Assembly: GCA_913030605.1 (NCBI GenBank)
Contig: CAJWEZ010000001.1
Location: 1 to 64,000, forward strand
Origin: an uncultured Spirochaeta sp.
GTDB taxonomy: Bacteria; Spirochaetota; Spirochaetia; DSM-27196; Alkalispirochaetaceae
DNA length: 64,000 bases
Reading direction: 5' to 3'
Shown: positions 23,548-33,784 of the stretch, piece by piece
Layout of the letters: each line of letters opens with the position of its first letter
Numbering within the stretch: position 1 is the stretch's first letter
Notes under the pieces: generated by a model
What the model was told of the DNA's origin: nothing
Databases searched by the model: none
Seen by the model: only the letters and a program-made list of their open reading frames with translations
Program-made: the position numbers and the translations under genes

Positions 23548-26500
23548 TTAGCGGGAGCGTACGGCAACCGCGCGCAGGCGCAGAGACCGACGCTCGGTCC
23601 ACCGTCTCACGTCGGTCAGAATCGAGAGGATCGTCGGGAGCACGACCAGCGTCAGGAACGTTCCGAACAGCAATCCGAAGGCGATTGAGACAGCGATGGG
23701 TACCAGGAGCTGGCCGCCCTCTCCTTTCTGAAAGATCAGGGGAGCGACACCCCCGGCGGTCGTGACCGTCGTCATCACGATCGCGCGAAAGCGCTGGGTC
23801 GCCGCGTCGATCACGGCCTCGCGCGGTCGATCGGGGGCCGCCTGGAGCATTCGGTTGTACGTGTCGATCATGACCACCGAGTCGTTCACGATGATGCCCG
23901 CCAGGGCGATGCATCCCAGGAACGAAATAAACGACATCGGAATGCCGATGATGGCGTGACCGATCGTCGCGCCGATCACACCTAGCGGAATGAGCGCGAG
24001 CACGGTGAGCGCCTGGCCGTAGGACTTCATCTGGAACACGAGAATCGTGAACATAAACAGCAGCGCCGTCACCAGGCTGAAGATCATGGAGCGAACCATG
24101 CGGTCGACCTCCTGTGCCTGACCGCTCCGGGAGAGCGACACACCGTCCACGTGGGCCAGCACGTCCGGGAGGATCTCCTCGTTGATCTGGCGGTTGACCA
24201 CGTTCACGTCGTTGCGGGTGGTGTCGAGCGAGGCACTGACGCGGATTGACCGGTATCCATCCTGCCGGGCGATTCGTCTGAGGCTCCGCTGCAACGAGAA
24301 ATCCGCGACCTCCCGGAGCGGAACAAAGGCGCCGGTGGGCGTCATGATCGGCGCCTCCTCCAGGCGACGAAGCGAATCCCGATCCCGCCGCGGGTAGCGG
24401 ACCATGAGCGGAATCGACCGGGATCCGTCCTGCAGCGTCATAACCTCGAGTCCGCCGAAGGCGCTGGATACCTGGTGGGAGATGTCTGTTTCGGTGAGTC
24501 CCAGCGCACGGCCGCGGTCGGTTACCGAGAACACGTATTCGCGGGCGCCGAGGGGCAGATCGTCGCGGATGTCAGTGACCCCGTCGATGTGCCCGATCCG
24601 TTCCTTGAAGAGGTCCGCCGCCATTCGCAGTTGGCCGGGATCCTTCCCGAGAAAACGGATCGAGATCGGATCGCCCCCGAACACACCGTCCTCGCCGATC
24701 ACCAGGGACTCCAGCTCCGGGAAGCCCGTGATCGACCGGTTGAGTTCCCGGCCGAACGCCTTCACGGAAAAGTCGCGTTCCTCGTTGGGAATGAGGAGCA
24801 GGTACACGATCAGGCTGTCGCCGTCCTGCCAGGAGAGGTGGTTCACGATGCCGTTGTCGTAGCCGAGCCGCGGCCGGGCATAGCGCTCCCCGAACGCCAG
24901 AACCTGCTCCTCCATCCGGAGTCGTACGCGTTCCATTTCCGTCGCCGGTGTTCCGGCCGGAAACGTGGCCTCGACGTACACGTACTGCGACTCCACCTCG
25001 GGAAAGAACTCGGCGCGGATGTGGTTTCCGGCAAAGGCGCCCACGAGGACGATCACGGTGGCGAGGAGAGCGGCGATTACGACCGGGCGGTTGTCGAGAC
25101 TCCGCGCCAGAAACGGTCGGTACCACCCGCGTATGAAGCGCTCCTGCACGCGCTCGATGCGTTCGCGAAGCGGGTGAGGCCGCGCGTCGGAGAGCGCGTT
25201 GGAATGGGCAAGGTGAGCGGGAAGCAGGATCAGTGCCTCCACCAGCGAAAACCCAAGACTCACGATCACGACCAGGCCGATCTGCGATGTGTACTTGCCC
25301 ATGTCGCCGTGAATGAAGAAGTAGGGTGCAAAGGCGAGCATCGTGGTGGCGATGGAGACACACACGGGAACCAGGACCTCCATCGTGCCGTCCACCGCGG
25401 CTTGGACGCGTTCTTTGCCCAGCTCCTTCCAGTGGCGGTAGATGTTCTCGCCGATCACGATGCCGTCGTCCACCAGGATGCCGATCACGATGATCATCCC
25501 GAACAGCGTCATCTCGTTGATCGTGATCCCGAGGACCCATTCCAGAAAGAGCAACCCGAAGAAGGAGATCGGGATACCCATGGCGACCCAGAACGACAGG
25601 CGAATGTTGAGCAGCAGCCCAAGGATGAAGAGCACAAGAGCGAGTCCCATCGCTCCGCTTGCCGTCAACGTTCCCAGGCGACGATCGAGTTCGTCAACGT
25701 CGCGGATTCCCGGTACAAAGTGGATGAGCCCCTCGTAGCGGGCGTTGTACTCCGCCACCTTCTCATCGGCGAGTCGACCGAGCTCGATCACGTCTTCGGA
25801 CTCGTTGTACATGATCTGGAGGCCGATCGCATTACGCCCGTTCACCCGCGTGTAGAGCGCGTTCTCCGAGCGCTGGCGCCTCACGCCGGCGACATCGCCC
25901 ACCGTGACGATGCGCCCGGTGGTGGTCGTCGTTACCGGAATCGCGGCGATGCGGTCGGCGGCGAGTTCCTTGTCGTAGTTCCTGATCCGTACCTGCTCCC
26001 GTGTTGTGAGAACGGACCCTGCCGAGGCGTCCAGATTGCTGGCCCGAATCACCTCCGCAAGGCGGTCGAGCCCGATCCCCAGGCGCTGTTGCGCCGCCGG
26101 ATCCAGCTCCACCACGATCTCCTCGCGAGGAAACCCCCATTCCCGGATCTCCGAGGCCTGCCCCGACTTCAGCAGGTCGTCGCGGAATTCGTCAGCGACG
26201 TCCTCGAGAATCGACGGGTCCTGATCATCCTCACCGTAGATGAACAGCAGCATCACGCGGGCCCATTCGGTTTCCCGCTCGATCCGGGGCGGCCGGGCAT
26301 CCTCCGGATAGTCGTTGATACTGTCGAAGATCCGTTCGATTTCGTCGGTCAGATCGCGTTTGTCCACCGTGGAGGTGGTCTCGAGGCCGAAGTAGGCGCT
26401 CCCGTCGTAGGAGGTGGCCATGACGGACACCACCCCCTCCAGCCCCGCGAGGCGGTCCTCGACCTTCATCACGATACCGTCCTCAACCTCGCGAGCCGAG

Positions 26501-26664
26501 GCGCCGGGCCACGCGATGCTGATGGAGATCCAGTCGAACTCGATCGCGGGCCAGATGCGTTTCTTGATGTTCATGAGCCCGAAGGTCCCGGCGATGAAGA
26601 TCAGCAGCATCAACCAGTTCGTGAGGATGCGATGGTTGGTAAAGAGGCGAATGAGTCTGTTCAC
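23548..26664 (-). CDS. RND efflux transporter, HAE1/AcrB-like inner-membrane pump
   Basis: A 1038-residue RND pump with the duplicated 6+6 transmembrane topology and two large periplasmic loops. The proton-relay Asp pair is intact in TM4 (ILVDDGIVIGENIYR) and the equivalent repeat in TM10 reads IIVNDSVVMIDTYN. The N terminus has the FTNHRILTNWLMLLI pattern of TM1. It probably exports lipids, drugs or other amphiphiles with the adaptor encoded just upstream, which it overlaps by GTGA. No outer-membrane TolC homologue lies in the window. It is closer to the multidrug/lipid subgroups than to the CusA type: the methionine relay of copper pumps is not evident. Confidence 0.9.
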   Translation of the reverse strand: MNRLIRLFTNHRILTNWLMLLIFIAGTFGLMNIKKRIWPAIEFDWISISIAWPGASAREVEDGIVMKVEDRLAGLEGVVSVMATSYDGSAYFGLETTSTVDKRDLTDEIERIFDSINDYPEDARPPRIERETEWARVMLLFIYGEDDQDPSILEDVADEFRDDLLKSGQASEIREWGFPREEIVVELDPAAQQRLGIGLDRLAEVIRASNLDASAGSVLTTREQVRIRNYDKELAADRIAAIPVTTTTTGRIVTVGDVAGVRRQRSENALYTRVNGRNAIGLQIMYNESEDVIELGRLADEKVAEYNARYEGLIHFVPGIRDVDELDRRLGTLTASGAMGLALVLFILGLLLNIRLSFWVAMGIPISFFGLLFLEWVLGITINEMTLFGMIIVIGILVDDGIVIGENIYRHWKELGKERVQAAVDGTMEVLVPVCVSIATTMLAFAPYFFIHGDMGKYTSQIGLVVIVSLGFSLVEALILLPAHLAHSNALSDARPHPLRERIERVQERFIRGWYRPFLARSLDNRPVVIAALLATVIVLVGAFAGNHIRAEFFPEVESQYVYVEATFPAGTPATEMERVRLRMEEQVLAFGERYARPRLGYDNGIVNHLSWQDGDSLIVYLLLIPNEERDFSVKAFGRELNRSITGFPELESLVIGEDGVFGGDPISIRFLGKDPGQLRMAADLFKERIGHIDGVTDIRDDLPLGAREYVFSVTDRGRALGLTETDISHQVSSAFGGLEVMTLQDGSRSIPLMVRYPRRDRDSLRRLEEAPIMTPTGAFVPLREVADFSLQRSLRRIARQDGYRSIRVSASLDTTRNDVNVVNRQINEEILPDVLAHVDGVSLSRSGQAQEVDRMVRSMIFSLVTALLFMFTILVFQMKSYGQALTVLALIPLGVIGATIGHAIIGIPMSFISFLGCIALAGIIVNDSVVMIDTYNRMLQAAPDRPREAVIDAATQRFRAIVMTTVTTAGGVAPLIFQKGEGGQLLVPIAVSIAFGLLFGTFLTLVVLPTILSILTDVRRWTERRSLRLRAVAVRSR

Positions 26665-27821
26665 TGGTTCACCGCCTCAGTACTCAGGCGCATGCCCTCG
26701 ACGGGGATCTGGATCGCGGTAGTGACCAGTTCCATACCGTCCCGCAGCGCGGGCCCGGTAACGACGATGTCGTCGCCGCGGTAGCCCTGAATGTCCACCG
26801 CGTACCGGGCCAGCGTTCCGTCTTCGAGGACGTTGATCGTACCGTCCTCGTTGACCAGTCCCCGAGGAAGAAGCAGGGCGTTGTCGATCGGATCGCCGCT
26901 GATGTCGACGCGTACGAAGCTCCCGGGCAGGAACTCGAGTAGTCGGTCGGGGTTCTGAAAACGAACGTAGACCGTCACCATCTGGGACTCCCGTTCGGTC
27001 TGTCCCGCCACGCGATCGAGGACGCCGGAGAGGGCGGACGCGTTGCGCGAGGCACGGGCGTCGCCGGACTGTACGGTGACCGCGACCCGACTGGACCGGT
27101 CAAGATAGAGCAGTTCGTCCCGGGTGAGGGAGAGGGCAACCTCGAGGTTGACGGGATCGATCAGTGTCACCAGCAGCTGCCCCGGCGACACAGCCAGGCC
27201 CTCGGGGATCGTCCCGGTGAGAACTGCGCCGTCGAAGGGCGCGGTAAGATTGTGATGGCTCAGGGTGCGACCGGACCGCACCAGGGCGTGGTAGCTCTCG
27301 ATTATTCCGTGGGAGCTCAGCACCAGACGTTCCCGTTGCGAGCCGATCGGGGGAAGATCCGGCACCACGCCGGACACGATCGCCGCGTGGAACGCCGCCC
27401 ACTTCGGGCGTACACCCATGGGATCCTCGGTATCGAGGGTCGCCATCAGCGCCGCCAGTCCTCTGAGGAGCGCCGTCTCCGCCAGTTCCACCTCGCTGCG
27501 AACGTCGGTGGAATCGATCGATACCAGAAGCTGTCCCCGTGAGACCGTGGAGCCGGGGCGAACGGCGTCGCGGGAGTAGACGACCTCACCGCCGACCTGG
27601 GCCACAAGCGGCAGCGTCTGGCGCGACTCAACGTAACCTTCGACGGTGACGGCCCGCGTGATCGGCGCGAGTTCGATCCGCTCGGTGGTGACCTGGCGGG
27701 CCGGTGTCTCCGGTACGGCTTCTTCGCTGTGACGACTCTGCACCGCCAGGAGTGTACCTGCTCCACCGGCGACGAGGATAATGAGGATAACGACGATACT
27801 CTTTCGCAAGCCCGGACGCAT
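26661..27821 (-). CDS. RND membrane-fusion adaptor protein (HlyD/AcrA family)
   Basis: A 386-residue protein from the ATG at 27821 (GGGAGG upstream) with an N-terminal membrane anchor (IVVILIILVAGGAGTLLAV). A barrel-sandwich or lipoyl-like domain follows (LPLVAQVGGEVVYSRDAV, GSTVSRGQLLVSID, LTAPFDGAVLTGTIPEGLAV). Then come a beta-barrel region (VEVALSLTRDELLYL-type strands, actually EVALSLTRDELLYLD) and the C-terminal membrane-proximal domain. The hairpin between the lipoyl halves is short and helical. It bridges the RND pump to an outer-membrane channel. The gene overlaps the pump start. Confidence 0.87.
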   Translation of the reverse strand: MRPGLRKSIVVILIILVAGGAGTLLAVQSRHSEEAVPETPARQVTTERIELAPITRAVTVEGYVESRQTLPLVAQVGGEVVYSRDAVRPGSTVSRGQLLVSIDSTDVRSEVELAETALLRGLAALMATLDTEDPMGVRPKWAAFHAAIVSGVVPDLPPIGSQRERLVLSSHGIIESYHALVRSGRTLSHHNLTAPFDGAVLTGTIPEGLAVSPGQLLVTLIDPVNLEVALSLTRDELLYLDRSSRVAVTVQSGDARASRNASALSGVLDRVAGQTERESQMVTVYVRFQNPDRLLEFLPGSFVRVDISGDPIDNALLLPRGLVNEDGTINVLEDGTLARYAVDIQGYRGDDIVVTGPALRDGMELVTTAIQIPVEGMRLSTEAVNQ

Positions 27822-27873
27822 GAGGCCTCCCACACACTACAACACGCTGGCGGCAAAAAGTGTCACCCCGTCA

Positions 27874-28278
27874 TCAGCGCCAGACCCATATTCGGTTTCC
27901 GGTGAAGTTCACCGTGACCGACGCCGCGGTTGCCGCGATTTTCCCCACCGCGAGTGAGGTGTGCGCCAGATCGCGAAACACCCACAGAGCGATGAGAGCC
28001 ACACCCAGCGAGACCAGGTTGACCGCCAGGAACCGGAGCGCCCGGCGCAGCTGGAACGGGCCCCGGTGCCCGAACGTCCAGCCGCGGTTGAGGACGTACG
28101 AGTTCAGGAGTCCGCATCCGTACGAGCAGATCTGCGCCGCCGGGTAGTTGATCCCTCCCCAGGTGAGCGCGGTAAACACCGCAACGTCGATCGTCGTGTT
28201 CAGCACGCCGACGATGTTGAACCTGAGAAACTGACGCAGCGCCTCCGGCAGCCGGCGTGCACCGGAACCGGGGCTCAT
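27874..28278 (-). CDS. GtrA-family membrane protein
   Basis: A 134-residue protein with four predicted membrane helices from the ATG at 28278, overlapping the glycosyltransferase stop by ATGA; the 342-residue track ORF is a wrong-frame extension. It has the GtrA pattern: FLRFNIVGVLNTTIDVAVF at the N terminus, SYVLNRGWTF in the middle and VTVNFTGNRIWVWR at the end. GtrA-type proteins are thought to move undecaprenyl-phosphate-linked sugars across the membrane. Its partner is the GT2 enzyme just upstream. Confidence 0.88.
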   Translation of the reverse strand: MSPGSGARRLPEALRQFLRFNIVGVLNTTIDVAVFTALTWGGINYPAAQICSYGCGLLNSYVLNRGWTFGHRGPFQLRRALRFLAVNLVSLGVALIALWVFRDLAHTSLAVGKIAATAASVTVNFTGNRIWVWR

Positions 28279-29237
28279 CGTTGTTCCGGGCGCTCGTCGG
28301 GCGCGTAGCCCAGGATATCCCGAACGACGTAGAGCGGCCGGTTTTTGGACTCGTCGTAGATCCGACCGATGTACTCGCCGATAATCCCGAGGATGAGCAG
28401 AATCATGCCGTTGAACACCAGCGTCAGGGACACGATGGAGGTCCAGCCGGGTACCGTTCGGTCGGTGAACAGACGTTGGTACAAGACCACAAACAGATAG
28501 ACGAACCCGGCGGCTGAGACGAGGGAGCCCAGAACCGTGGCGATCTTCAGCGGGACGTACGAGAAGGAGGTCACCGCGTCGAGCATGAAGTGAACCATCT
28601 TGCGGAGCGGGTACTTGGTCTGACCGGCGAACCGTCTGTCGCGGCGATACGGCACCTCTGTCTGGGAAAAGCCCAGCCAGCTGATCAGCCCGCGTACGAA
28701 ACGATTTCGCTCGCCGACGGTATTCATTGCATCGCAGACCGCACGATCCACGAGCCGGAAGTCCCCGACATCCACCGGGATCGCCACATTGGTGAGGCGC
28801 CGGAGGACCCGGTAGAACAGTCGCGCGCTGAGCTTTTTGAACACGGTTTCGCCCTGTCGCGAGGTGCGTTTCCCGTATACCACGTGGAACCCGTCGCGCC
28901 ATTTGGCGATCATGTGCGGAATCACCTCCGGCGGATCCTGGAGATCCGCGTCGATGACGACGATAGCGTCGCCCCGGGCGAAGTGCATCCCTGCGGTGAT
29001 GGCGATCTGGTGTCCGAAGTTTCGGGAAAACGTGATCACTCGCACGTTCGGGTCGCGCTCACTGAGCATCCTGAGTATCGACGGTGTGGCGTCGACGCTG
29101 CCATCGTCCACGAATACCAGCTCGTACGGCCCGTCGGCGGTGTCCATCACCGCCTTCAGCCGCCGGTGGCACTCACCGACGACCTCGTCCTCATTGAACA
29201 CCGGGACGATGACCGTGTAGCGCGGCGGGGACCTCAT
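28275..29237 (-). CDS. GT2 polyprenyl-phosphate glycosyltransferase (GtrB/DPM1-like)
   Basis: A 320-residue enzyme from the ATG at 29237, overlapping the stop of the upstream gene by ATGA. The GT-A domain shows YTVIVPVFNEDEVV, ELVFVDDGSVDAT and the metal-binding VVIDADLQDPPE. Two C-terminal membrane helices follow (VLGSLVSAAGFVYLFVVLY, LVFNGMILLILGIIGEYIG). It transfers a sugar, often glucose, from a nucleotide to polyprenyl phosphate on the cytosolic face. With GtrA and the GT39-like protein it forms a lipid-linked sugar modification module. Confidence 0.92.
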   Translation of the reverse strand: MRSPPRYTVIVPVFNEDEVVGECHRRLKAVMDTADGPYELVFVDDGSVDATPSILRMLSERDPNVRVITFSRNFGHQIAITAGMHFARGDAIVVIDADLQDPPEVIPHMIAKWRDGFHVVYGKRTSRQGETVFKKLSARLFYRVLRRLTNVAIPVDVGDFRLVDRAVCDAMNTVGERNRFVRGLISWLGFSQTEVPYRRDRRFAGQTKYPLRKMVHFMLDAVTSFSYVPLKIATVLGSLVSAAGFVYLFVVLYQRLFTDRTVPGWTSIVSLTLVFNGMILLILGIIGEYIGRIYDESKNRPLYVVRDILGYAPDERPEQR

Positions 29238-31051
29238 CGGTCGGCCGTCCCCGGTCGGCAGTCGTACAACGTCAACCCCAAGAGCTCTCCGGGGCGTTTC
29301 CATTCCCGGTTGAGGACGATATCGCCGTGCTGTACGACCCACGCGGTAACCGGGGCGATGTAGGCGCTCTCGGCGGTTAGCAGAAAAAAGCGAATCGTTC
29401 CGTTTTCCACCAGCGCTTCGATGTCGTTGTAGTTGAGTATCGGGTCGATCCCCGCGAACCCACCCACGGCCATAATATCTCCGTCGGTGAGCAACATGAG
29501 GTTTGATCCTTCCGCGAGCGCCGATTCCACGCCAAGGAGAAACTCCTCGCCGTCCCGGGACGTGTTGAGGAAGGCGAGCAGCGGTTGGTACTCAGCCGGG
29601 TCGCGGTACGTGACACGAAAGTACTCCTCGGCCATCTTCATCTCCCTGAGGTCCGGTCGGGCGTACGGGATTCCCGGGTCACCGCCGTAGAGCAGGGGCG
29701 TCAAGGCCCACGAGAACGGAAGAATGGAAAGGGCAAGGAGGCCGGCGGCGTAGGCCGGCACGACCAGTCGCCCGGCCCGTCGCGTGATCAGGGCCAGCAG
29801 GATCGTCCCGGCAGCAACCACGGACACGACGACCATGGCGGTCGTCATGGGGCGGTTCCATTCGGCGAACGGCTGAGCCAGGCGCCATTGTGACACCATC
29901 GTCAGGAGGAGGATCGCCGGCGGAAACCACTTCAGAACGGTGTTCCCGCGGAGGGCGCCGACGGATGCCGCAACGCCGATTCCACCGAGCGCCGCAACCG
30001 CGGGACTCGCCATGGCGATGTAGTGGGTGTGAAAATAGCCGGTGTTGAACGAGAGATACAGGTAGAGGGTGACACACCAGGTGGCCCAGAACAGAAGGTC
30101 CCTCCGTTCCGCTGACTTCGCGACTCCCGCCGCGCTCACGACATACAAAAGTGTTCCAAGGACCGCAAACGGAAGAAGCCACCCGATCTGTCCACCGATC
30201 AGCGGGTTGAACAGCCGGAAGAATCCCGGTCGCCCGGTCTCAAAGTAGAGGTTGTGCCGTCCCGGGGCGGCGTCCTCCCGCGCCCGGTCCAGCCCGTTGT
30301 AGTGCACCATCAGGTCGACCGCGCTGTTGGTGGACGACCCACCGACGTACGGGCGCTGGTCATCCGGCGTCATATCCACGGCGACGGCCCAGGAAAACGA
30401 GACCGCCACGAGCACGGCGGTGACAAGAACGGCGTGCCCGATCTTCGTCGCCAGTGGCGGCCGGTGATACACCAGAAACACCAGGAAAAACGCGGGAAGG
30501 ACCACGTACGCCTGTGCCATCTTGATGTTAAACGCGACGCCCACGACGATGGCGGACAACAATACGTCCCGCAGCCTGCCGGAACCGATCCCTTTCATGA
30601 AAAGCCAGGTGGCTCCGAGTAGAACGGCGATCAGCATGGCGTCCATCGTGTTGTTCCGTGCCAGAGCGACCGATACCGGCGTGATCGCCAGCAGGAACGC
30701 CGCGGACAGGCCCGCGATGTCTCCGAACGTCTGCCGGACGAGAAGGTACATGAGGCATACCGACGCGATCCCGGCGAGGATGCTCGGGAGCATGACGGAG
30801 AATGTGTTGAGCCCAAAGGCGCGGATCACCAGCGCCTGTACCCAGAGCCCGACCGGCGGTTTGTCTACCGAGACAAAGCCCCGGGAGTCGAACGAACCGA
30901 AGAAGAAGTTTGACAGGCTGGAGGTCATGTTTCTGGCCGCGGCGGTGTAGTAGTGATTGCCGAGCCCGTCCTGGCGGATGTTCACCGTGTACAGCGCCGT
31001 GGCAAGGACGATGATCGCGGCGAGCACCACTCGCCGGGTGTGGGTGGACAT
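29234..31051 (-). CDS. GT39-like polytopic glycosyltransferase (PMT_2/ArnT family)
   Basis: A 605-residue membrane protein with about 11-12 hydrophobic helices. The first periplasmic loop contains HYYTAAARNM and SVDKPPVGLWVQ, the acidic/basic catalytic loop pattern of PMT/ArnT enzymes that take sugars from polyprenyl phosphate. A long C-terminal extracytoplasmic region includes EFLLGVESA and LLTDGDIMAVGGFAGIDP, like YkcB/YkcA-type proteins. It probably glycosylates a lipid or surface protein using the GT2/GtrA product. First gene of the three-gene cluster; both downstream junctions overlap by ATGA. Confidence 0.85.
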   Translation of the reverse strand: MSTHTRRVVLAAIIVLATALYTVNIRQDGLGNHYYTAAARNMTSSLSNFFFGSFDSRGFVSVDKPPVGLWVQALVIRAFGLNTFSVMLPSILAGIASVCLMYLLVRQTFGDIAGLSAAFLLAITPVSVALARNNTMDAMLIAVLLGATWLFMKGIGSGRLRDVLLSAIVVGVAFNIKMAQAYVVLPAFFLVFLVYHRPPLATKIGHAVLVTAVLVAVSFSWAVAVDMTPDDQRPYVGGSSTNSAVDLMVHYNGLDRAREDAAPGRHNLYFETGRPGFFRLFNPLIGGQIGWLLPFAVLGTLLYVVSAAGVAKSAERRDLLFWATWCVTLYLYLSFNTGYFHTHYIAMASPAVAALGGIGVAASVGALRGNTVLKWFPPAILLLTMVSQWRLAQPFAEWNRPMTTAMVVVSVVAAGTILLALITRRAGRLVVPAYAAGLLALSILPFSWALTPLLYGGDPGIPYARPDLREMKMAEEYFRVTYRDPAEYQPLLAFLNTSRDGEEFLLGVESALAEGSNLMLLTDGDIMAVGGFAGIDPILNYNDIEALVENGTIRFFLLTAESAYIAPVTAWVVQHGDIVLNREWKRPGELLGLTLYDCRPGTADR

Positions 31052-31214
31052 GCCGGTACCCCGCCTTACGTGCGGTCGACGGGTGATCGGGCGTTGTGTG
31101 TCTCTTGGCTGATCAGCAGGGTCACCCTACCGAGCGCGGGTTTGAGTCTGAATGTATTGTACGGTCAGTTCGGCACCCGCGCCAGTGGCACCTGCGCCCG
31201 GCGGACGCCTGTGG

Positions 31215-31481
31215 CTACCGCTCGTCCCGCCGTGGCTCCACGGTCACGGTGCACCGATTGTCCCGGAAGGACAGCAACCCGCTCTCGATCGGCAGGACGT
31301 GTTCCTGACCGATCGCGTCGCGGAACCGGACCTCGGAGTTCTGCTGCAGCGCTCCCAGAAACGGCTCGTGCCGCGCCTCGAACCCGATCTCGCCGGTGGG
31401 CGTGGACACCCGACAGGAGCGCGCCTCGTCGTCGAAGTGAACCGTCGTTGCCGATACAATCGTCAGCACAAAGGTTTGCAT
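31215..31481 (-). CDS. atpC: F-type ATP synthase epsilon subunit, N-terminal domain only
   Basis: An 88-residue protein from the ATG at 31481. It matches only the N-terminal beta-sandwich of epsilon: FVLTIVSATTVHFDDEARSC, TPTGEIGFEARHEPFLGAL, then VLPIESGLLSFRDNRCTVTV. It stops where the two-helix C-terminal domain normally begins, so about 45-50 residues are absent compared with the usual 130-140. The sandwich anchors gamma to the c-ring; the missing helices are the ATP-sensitive inhibitor of hydrolysis. Naturally short epsilons are known in some bacterial phyla. No in-frame continuation is seen past the stop. Confidence 0.85.
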   Translation of the reverse strand: MQTFVLTIVSATTVHFDDEARSCRVSTPTGEIGFEARHEPFLGALQQNSEVRFRDAIGQEHVLPIESGLLSFRDNRCTVTVEPRRDER

Positions 31482-31482
31482 A

Positions 31483-33773
<2,291 letters not shown>

Positions 33774-33784
33774 CGCGTCGTTCC

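Noticed and set aside
24475-26784. 769-residue plus-strand ORF opposite the RND pump
   Set aside because: Antisense shadow: highly charged composition, no domain, while the opposite strand is an intact RND transporter.
23548-27821. RND system as a copper (CusA/CusB) pump
   Set aside because: The methionine relay and metal-binding motifs of Cus proteins are not evident, and the genes sit with lipid-sugar genes far from the copper island.
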